This document shows positions 6,657-9,136 of a stretch of DNA of 9,136 nucleotides, in pieces. Both the position numbers and the translations under genes were made by a program. The number at the start of each line of letters is the position of its first letter. Position 1 is the stretch's first letter. The DNA lies in assembly GCA_964587165.1 (NCBI GenBank), contig CAZPKH010000057.1, positions 1 to 9,136 on the forward strand, read 5' to 3'. The notes under the pieces were generated by a model, which did not search any database, was not told the origin of the DNA, and was given only the letters and a program-made list of their open reading frames with translations. The stretch comes from CAZPKH01 sp964587165 (GTDB lineage: Bacteria > Bacteroidota > Bacteroidia > Bacteroidales > Muribaculaceae).

Positions 6657-7678
6657 TGAACCGTATATACGCATACATCACGCTCGCCATAGCGGCGCTT
6701 CTGCTCGCCGGATGCTCCGACAGCGACTCTTTCGCAATAGCCGCCCGCATCGACGGTATCGGCGCACAAAGCATAACCCTGACATACACAGCCGACGGCG
6801 CAATACACCGCACGGTGTGGCAACCCGACGATAAGGGGGTTGTAAAGATGCAGGGCCACTCCAACGGCTACACTCTCGCTGAACTGTCGCTCACACAGGA
6901 TGGCCGCTCACTGGCGATGATACCGGTGCGCGACGGCGAACGCATCGAATTGCAGTTCCCGCTGGCCGACCCTCTGCAGATCAAGGCCGAAGGCTCAGAG
7001 GCCGCTGCCAAGATGTGCAAATTCATCAGCGAGAACGCAGCGGCCATAAAAGCAGGCAAAACCATGGTGGTAAACGATGCCATTGCGCGATATGTCGCAT
7101 CACATCCCGCCGATGTGGTCTCTACGGCGCTTCTGGCCACACAGTTTGATCTCGAAACACAAGCTGCGCGTGCCGATTCGCTCTTCAACTCCATTGATCC
7201 CGATGCACGACCGCTGAATATCATCCAGAACTTCAACGTCACCCTCGCCGGGCGCTCCGAGCGCAGCCTGACGGCTCTGGTGCGCCAGTTCTCGGCGGTA
7301 CAGGCCTCGGGCGACTCCCTCTACACATACAGGCCGCGGGATCATCGCTACACCCTGTTTGTATTCACAGCTCAGGAGGCAGCCTCCGGCCACGACTCAA
7401 TAGCCGCTGCACTCGCGCGACTGATGCGCGAACGCAAGGCCAAGCGCGACTACACTATCGTAGAGCTCTCGCTGATAGCCGACTCGACAAAATGGCGCCG
7501 ATCGCTGCGCTCCGACTCCGCCTCGTGGATACGCGCATGGCTCCCGGGCTCGGCAGCCAACGCAACGGCGCAGCGTATGCAGCTCACCCGGACACCGTAC
7601 TTTATCATAGCCGACTCGGCCGGCCGACAGACACTGCGCACACCGTCGGTAAGCAAAGCTGCGGCATTTTTCAAATAA
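6656..7678 (+). CDS. Lipoprotein with DUF4369-like N-terminus and redox-dead thioredoxin-like C-terminus
   Basis: A 340-residue lipoprotein. A short N-terminal basic stretch and hydrophobic segment (5-18) end in the lipobox LAGC, with the lipidated cysteine at 20. The following SDSDS is acidic and could act as a Bacteroidota surface-export signal (inference). Residues about 25-105 are beta-rich and resemble DUF4369, a domain often fused to TlpA/ResA-like thioredoxins in this phylum. Residues about 110-215 are helical. From about 230 (HRYTLFVFTAQEAASGHDSI) to the end the chain resembles a thioredoxin fold, with a cis-proline-like RTPYFIIAD (312-320), but the active-site CxxC is absent. The only cysteines are 20 and 121, so disulfide exchange is not expected. 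It is the last gene of the hisS operon and starts within the stop of the CYTH gene. The lipoprotein call is firm, the domain calls moderate, the function unknown. Confidence 0.75.
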   Translation: MNRIYAYITLAIAALLLAGCSDSDSFAIAARIDGIGAQSITLTYTADGAIHRTVWQPDDKGVVKMQGHSNGYTLAELSLTQDGRSLAMIPVRDGERIELQFPLADPLQIKAEGSEAAAKMCKFISENAAAIKAGKTMVVNDAIARYVASHPADVVSTALLATQFDLETQAARADSLFNSIDPDARPLNIIQNFNVTLAGRSERSLTALVRQFSAVQASGDSLYTYRPRDHRYTLFVFTAQEAASGHDSIAAALARLMRERKAKRDYTIVELSLIADSTKWRRSLRSDSASWIRAWLPGSAANATAQRMQLTRTPYFIIADSAGRQTLRTPSVSKAAAFFK

Positions 7679-7688
7679 CCGAAGATTT

Positions 7689-7721
7689 TTTGGCTTAAAC
7701 GTCGGAAAATTTGTACTTTTG
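7689..7721 (+). promoter_or_regulatory. Bacteroidota-type promoter for nfo
   Basis: TTTG at 7689-7692 and TACTTTTG at 7714-7721 are separated by 21 bases, fitting the TTTG ... TAnnTTTG consensus. It begins 10 bases after the stop of the lipoprotein gene. Transcription would start near 7728 and leave a leader of about 87 nt before nfo. I see no clear intrinsic terminator for the upstream operon, so read-through into nfo is possible. Confidence 0.75.
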
Positions 7722-7740
7722 CCCTGCTGAAACGATCATT

Positions 7741-7770
7741 TACGCCGGAAATCATCGACCTGCCGGCGTA
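7741..7770 (+). promoter_or_regulatory. Stem-loop in the nfo leader
   Basis: TACGCCGG (7741-7748) and CCGGCGTA (7763-7770) are perfectly complementary over 8 bp with a 14-base loop. No U-run follows, so it does not look like an intrinsic terminator. It lies downstream of the predicted start of transcription and 45 bases before the nfo ATG. It may affect mRNA stability or bind a regulator; no known riboswitch is recognised. Confidence 0.5.
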
Positions 7771-7815
7771 TAATGCCGTGAATTAACGACAATTCTTATC
7801 ACTTACCACCTGAAT

Positions 7816-8688
7816 ATGAAGTATGTAGGAGCGCACGTATCTGCCTCTAACGGAGTAGGTACCACCCCCGAAGCGGCCAACGCCATAGGGGCGCGGGCAT
7901 TTGCCCTCTTCACGCGGCAGCCACAGCGGTGGGTATCAAAAAAACTGTCGCAAGCCGACATCGATGCCTTTAAGGCCGGGTGCGAGCTGTACGGATACAC
8001 CCCGGACGTAGTGCTCCCTCACGACAGCTTCCTGATCAATCTCGGCTCGCCCGATCAGGAGAAACTCGAAAAATCGCGTGCGGCGTTTATCGACGAGCTC
8101 CGGCGCGCGGCTCAGCTGGGGCTCACCATGGTGAACTTCCACCCCGGCTCGCATCTCGACAAGATGCCCGTCGACGAGTGTCTTGACCTGATAGCCGAGT
8201 CGATCAACCTCGCCTTGGCCGAGACTACGGGCGTGAAAGCCGTGATCGAGAATACCGCCGGCCAAGGCTCCAATCTCGGCTTCGATTTCAGCCAGATAGC
8301 AAGAATAATCGACGGTGTGACCGACCGCTCGCGTGTGGGCGTGTGCATCGACACATGCCACACATTCGCTGCCGGCTACGATCTTGCCACACCTCAGGGG
8401 TATGAAGCCACATGGCAGGAGTTTGACCGCACAATCGGCATGAAATACCTCTGCGGCATGCATATCAACGACTCCAAGAAAGGTCTCGGCAGCCACGTGG
8501 ACCGGCACGCATCGCTCGGCAAAGGCGAGCTCGGCGAAGATTTTTTCCGCCGGATGATGAACGACCCGCGTCTCGACGGCATACCGATGATACTCGAAAC
8601 TCCCGACGACACCATATGGGCTCAGGAGATCAGCTGGCTATACTCGCTCGTCGACAACCCCGCCGCACAAACCAATCAGAATAAATAA
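7816..8688 (+). CDS. nfo: Endonuclease IV (AP endonuclease)
   Basis: Base-excision repair enzyme that cleaves 5' to abasic sites and removes 3' blocking groups. The 290-residue protein matches E. coli Nfo (285) residue for residue at all nine trinuclear zinc ligands: H69, H109, E145, D179, H182, H216, D229, H231 and E261. Family signatures are visible at VIENTAGQGSNLG (143-155), GVCIDTCHTFAAGYD (175-189) and MHINDSK...GSHVDRHASLGKGE (215-238). The start at 7816 gives the usual MKYVGAHVSASNGV. It has its own promoter and leader, separate from the hisS operon. A transposable element is inserted one base after its stop codon; the coding frame is intact and the residues after 280 are a non-conserved polar tail. 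Confidence 0.98.
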   Translation: MKYVGAHVSASNGVGTTPEAANAIGARAFALFTRQPQRWVSKKLSQADIDAFKAGCELYGYTPDVVLPHDSFLINLGSPDQEKLEKSRAAFIDELRRAAQLGLTMVNFHPGSHLDKMPVDECLDLIAESINLALAETTGVKAVIENTAGQGSNLGFDFSQIARIIDGVTDRSRVGVCIDTCHTFAAGYDLATPQGYEATWQEFDRTIGMKYLCGMHINDSKKGLGSHVDRHASLGKGELGEDFFRRMMNDPRLDGIPMILETPDDTIWAQEISWLYSLVDNPAAQTNQNK

Positions 8689-8689
8689 C

Positions 8690-8692
8690 TTA
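8690..8692. repeat. Target-site duplication, left copy (TTA)
   Basis: TTA directly abuts the left inverted repeat and is repeated at 8947-8949 beyond the right repeat. A 3-bp TNA duplication with ends starting GAG is the pattern I know for the IS1031 group of the IS5 family. Confidence 0.7.
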
Positions 8693-8725
8693 GAGCCTAT
8701 CCCATAAGAAATGTTTAATTCTGAG
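8693..8725 (+). repeat. Left terminal inverted repeat of the MITE
   Basis: This 33-base repeat begins GAGCCTATCCCATAAGAAAT and ends TTCTGAG. It is complementary to 8914-8946 with three mismatches. The ATG of a small reading frame lies inside it at 8711. Confidence 0.85.
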
Positions 8726-8842
8726 CGGTCTATCTTTGAGGTTATTCTGTTGAGCGATAAGGGAGTGTACTTGATGTACACGACCGAAGAGATCAGCAGA
8801 TTAGACCAAAGAGAGACCGTGGGAGAGGTAACTTTCAAATGA
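8711..8842 (+). CDS. Possible 43-codon ORF inside the MITE (uncertain)
   Basis: From an ATG within the left inverted repeat the plus strand reads 43 codons to TGA, beginning MFNSERSIFEVILLSDKGVY and ending RETVGEVTFK. The peptide looks protein-like (hydrophobic strand, then an acidic helix TTEEISRLDQRE), but it is short, matches nothing I know, and coincides with a long inverted repeat at 8726-8819. A second open stretch in the +1 frame (8832-8942) continues as RLKALINQLLTKPKKQENVT and stops at TAG inside the right repeat. Together they could be the remains of one roughly 78-codon frame broken by a frameshift near 8835, or a remnant of a transposase gene. Coding status is unproven. Confidence 0.25.
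   Translation: MFNSERSIFEVILLSDKGVYLMYTTEEISRLDQRETVGEVTFK
8726..8819. repeat. Internal long imperfect hairpin of the MITE
   Basis: Outer arms 8726-8738 and 8807-8819 match at 12 of 13 positions. Inner arms GTGTAC (8765-8770) and GTACAC (8776-8781) match perfectly around a 5-base loop. Both pairs share the same centre near 8773, and roughly 14 of the 25 intermediate positions also pair by Watson-Crick rules, plus some wobbles. The hairpin is centred well left of the middle of the element (about 8820). Confidence 0.65.
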
Positions 8843-8913
8843 AATACGATTAAAGGCATTAATAAATCAACTTCTAACCAAGCCTAAAAAGCAAGAAAAT
8901 GTTACTTCGGCAA

Positions 8914-8946
8914 CTCAGAATTTAGCATTTCTTATGGAATAGGCTC
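8914..8946 (-). repeat. Right terminal inverted repeat of the MITE
   Basis: The reverse complement begins GAGCCTATTCCATAAGAAAT and matches the left repeat at 30 of 33 bases. It is followed directly by TTA (8947-8949), the second copy of the target duplication. Confidence 0.85.
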
Positions 8947-8949
8947 TTA
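8947..8949. repeat. Target-site duplication, right copy (TTA)
   Basis: This is a direct repeat of 8690-8692 immediately outside the right inverted repeat. Confidence 0.7.
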
Positions 8950-8964
8950 AACTCAATACAACTC

Positions 8965-9136
8965 ATGAAAGCTAAACCTGATTTAAGCTTCTGGAAGCTA
9001 TGGAATCTCAGCTTCGGATTCTTCGGCGTCCAGATAGCCTATGCACTGCAAAGCTCGCAGGTGAGCCGTATCTTCTCGACTATCGGTGCCGACCCCCACG
9101 ACCTCAGTTTCTTCTGGATCCTGCCGCCTCTGATGG
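8965..9136 (+). CDS. MFS transporter, SLC45-like (partial, N-terminus only)
   Basis: The frame is open from ATG 8965 to the end of the window (57 codons and one base), beginning MKAKPDLSFWKLWNLSFGFF. The pattern FWKLWNLSFGFFGVQIAYALQSSQVSRIFSTIGAD is the first transmembrane helix and first loop of Bacteroidota MFS permeases related to the SLC45/sucrose-maltose type. These are inner-membrane sugar transporters, often in alpha-glucan utilisation loci. The second helix starts at about residue 48 (LSFFWILPPLM). The start is the first ATG and gives the expected short cytoplasmic N-terminus. Only 18 nt separate the MITE from this start, so any promoter must lie within the element or further upstream. 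Without the element the gene would be 19 nt from nfo. The substrate cannot be read from this fragment. Confidence 0.85.
   Translation, partial: MKAKPDLSFWKLWNLSFGFFGVQIAYALQSSQVSRIFSTIGADPHDLSFFWILPPLM

Larger units (their letters stand above)
8693..8946. mobile_element. MITE-like non-autonomous transposable element, 254 bp
   Basis: The element is bounded by inverted repeats at 8693-8725 and 8914-8946, which match at 30 of 33 positions (mismatches at repeat positions 9, 22 and 24). Each end starts 5'-GAGCCTAT. A TTA direct repeat flanks both ends. The inside is AT-rich compared with the surrounding genes (19 GC of 60 in 8821-8880) and is far too short for a transposase, so it would have to be moved in trans. 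The end sequence and TNA duplication suggest an IS5-family (IS1031-like) relative; this group assignment is from memory and unverified. It sits between nfo (1 nt away) and the transporter gene (18 nt away). No second copy is in the window. Confidence 0.8.

Noticed and set aside
7741..7770. Leader stem-loop as a terminator for the hisS operon
   Set aside because: No U-run follows the stem, and it lies downstream of the predicted nfo promoter.
7936..8508. Minus-strand open frame of 190 codons inside nfo
   Set aside because: It is antisense to nfo, which has every metal ligand in place; it is a shadow frame.
8638..8859. Minus-strand open frame of 73 codons spanning the nfo end and the left part of the MITE
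   Set aside because: It crosses an insertion boundary into antisense nfo, so it cannot be an ancestral gene; no known domain.
1..9136. CRISPR array, defence island or biosynthetic cluster
   Set aside because: No regularly spaced direct repeats and no cas, restriction, toxin-antitoxin or synthase genes were found; apart from the MITE and the AT-rich left end, the genes are ordinary chromosomal ones.

Overview
The window looks like a chromosomal segment from a high-GC member of the Bacteroidales, possibly a Muribaculaceae-like gut bacterium. The family-level guess is inference. The support is threefold. The HisRS, UvrB and MFS proteins read as Bacteroidota versions. Three intergenic regions carry the Bacteroidota promoter form (TTTG-like -33 box, TAnnTTTG -7 box). 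The first gene belongs to a small family (DUF5053) that I know mainly from Bacteroides. The core genes are GC-rich (39 of 60 bases in 1201-1260, counted by hand).

Layout. Positions 1-420 hold an AT-rich stretch (about 36% GC in 1-300 by hand count) with one small DUF5053-type gene and its intrinsic terminator. Positions 421-570 are non-coding apart from a 14-bp palindrome and the terminator of the next gene. A minus-strand tRNA-Pro(GGG) lies at 571-645, with its promoter at 665-696 and its terminator at about 526-560. Diverging from it, a promoter at 776-806 starts a tightly packed plus-strand run: hisS (histidyl-tRNA synthetase), uvrB (excision repair), a YgiQ-family radical SAM protein, a CYTH-domain protein and a thioredoxin-like lipoprotein. 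The spacings are +5, -14, -16 and -1 nt, so this is very probably one operon. nfo (endonuclease IV) follows with its own promoter and an 87-nt or so leader containing a stem-loop.

One base after the nfo stop codon sits a non-autonomous transposable element (MITE) of 254 bp. It has 33-bp imperfect terminal inverted repeats and a TTA target duplication. It separates nfo from a transporter gene (SLC45-like MFS) that starts 18 nt beyond its right end and runs off the window. Removing the element and one TTA copy would leave only 19 nt between nfo and the transporter gene, which suggests it landed inside a former operon. The element also carries an off-centre long hairpin and a possible 43-codon reading frame that begins inside its left repeat.

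Functionally the core is housekeeping: translation (tRNA-Pro, HisRS), DNA repair (UvrB, Nfo) and poorly characterised enzymes. I found no CRISPR array, defence island or biosynthetic cluster. The least ordinary parts are the MITE at 8690-8949 and the AT-rich segment abutting the 3' end of the tRNA gene.
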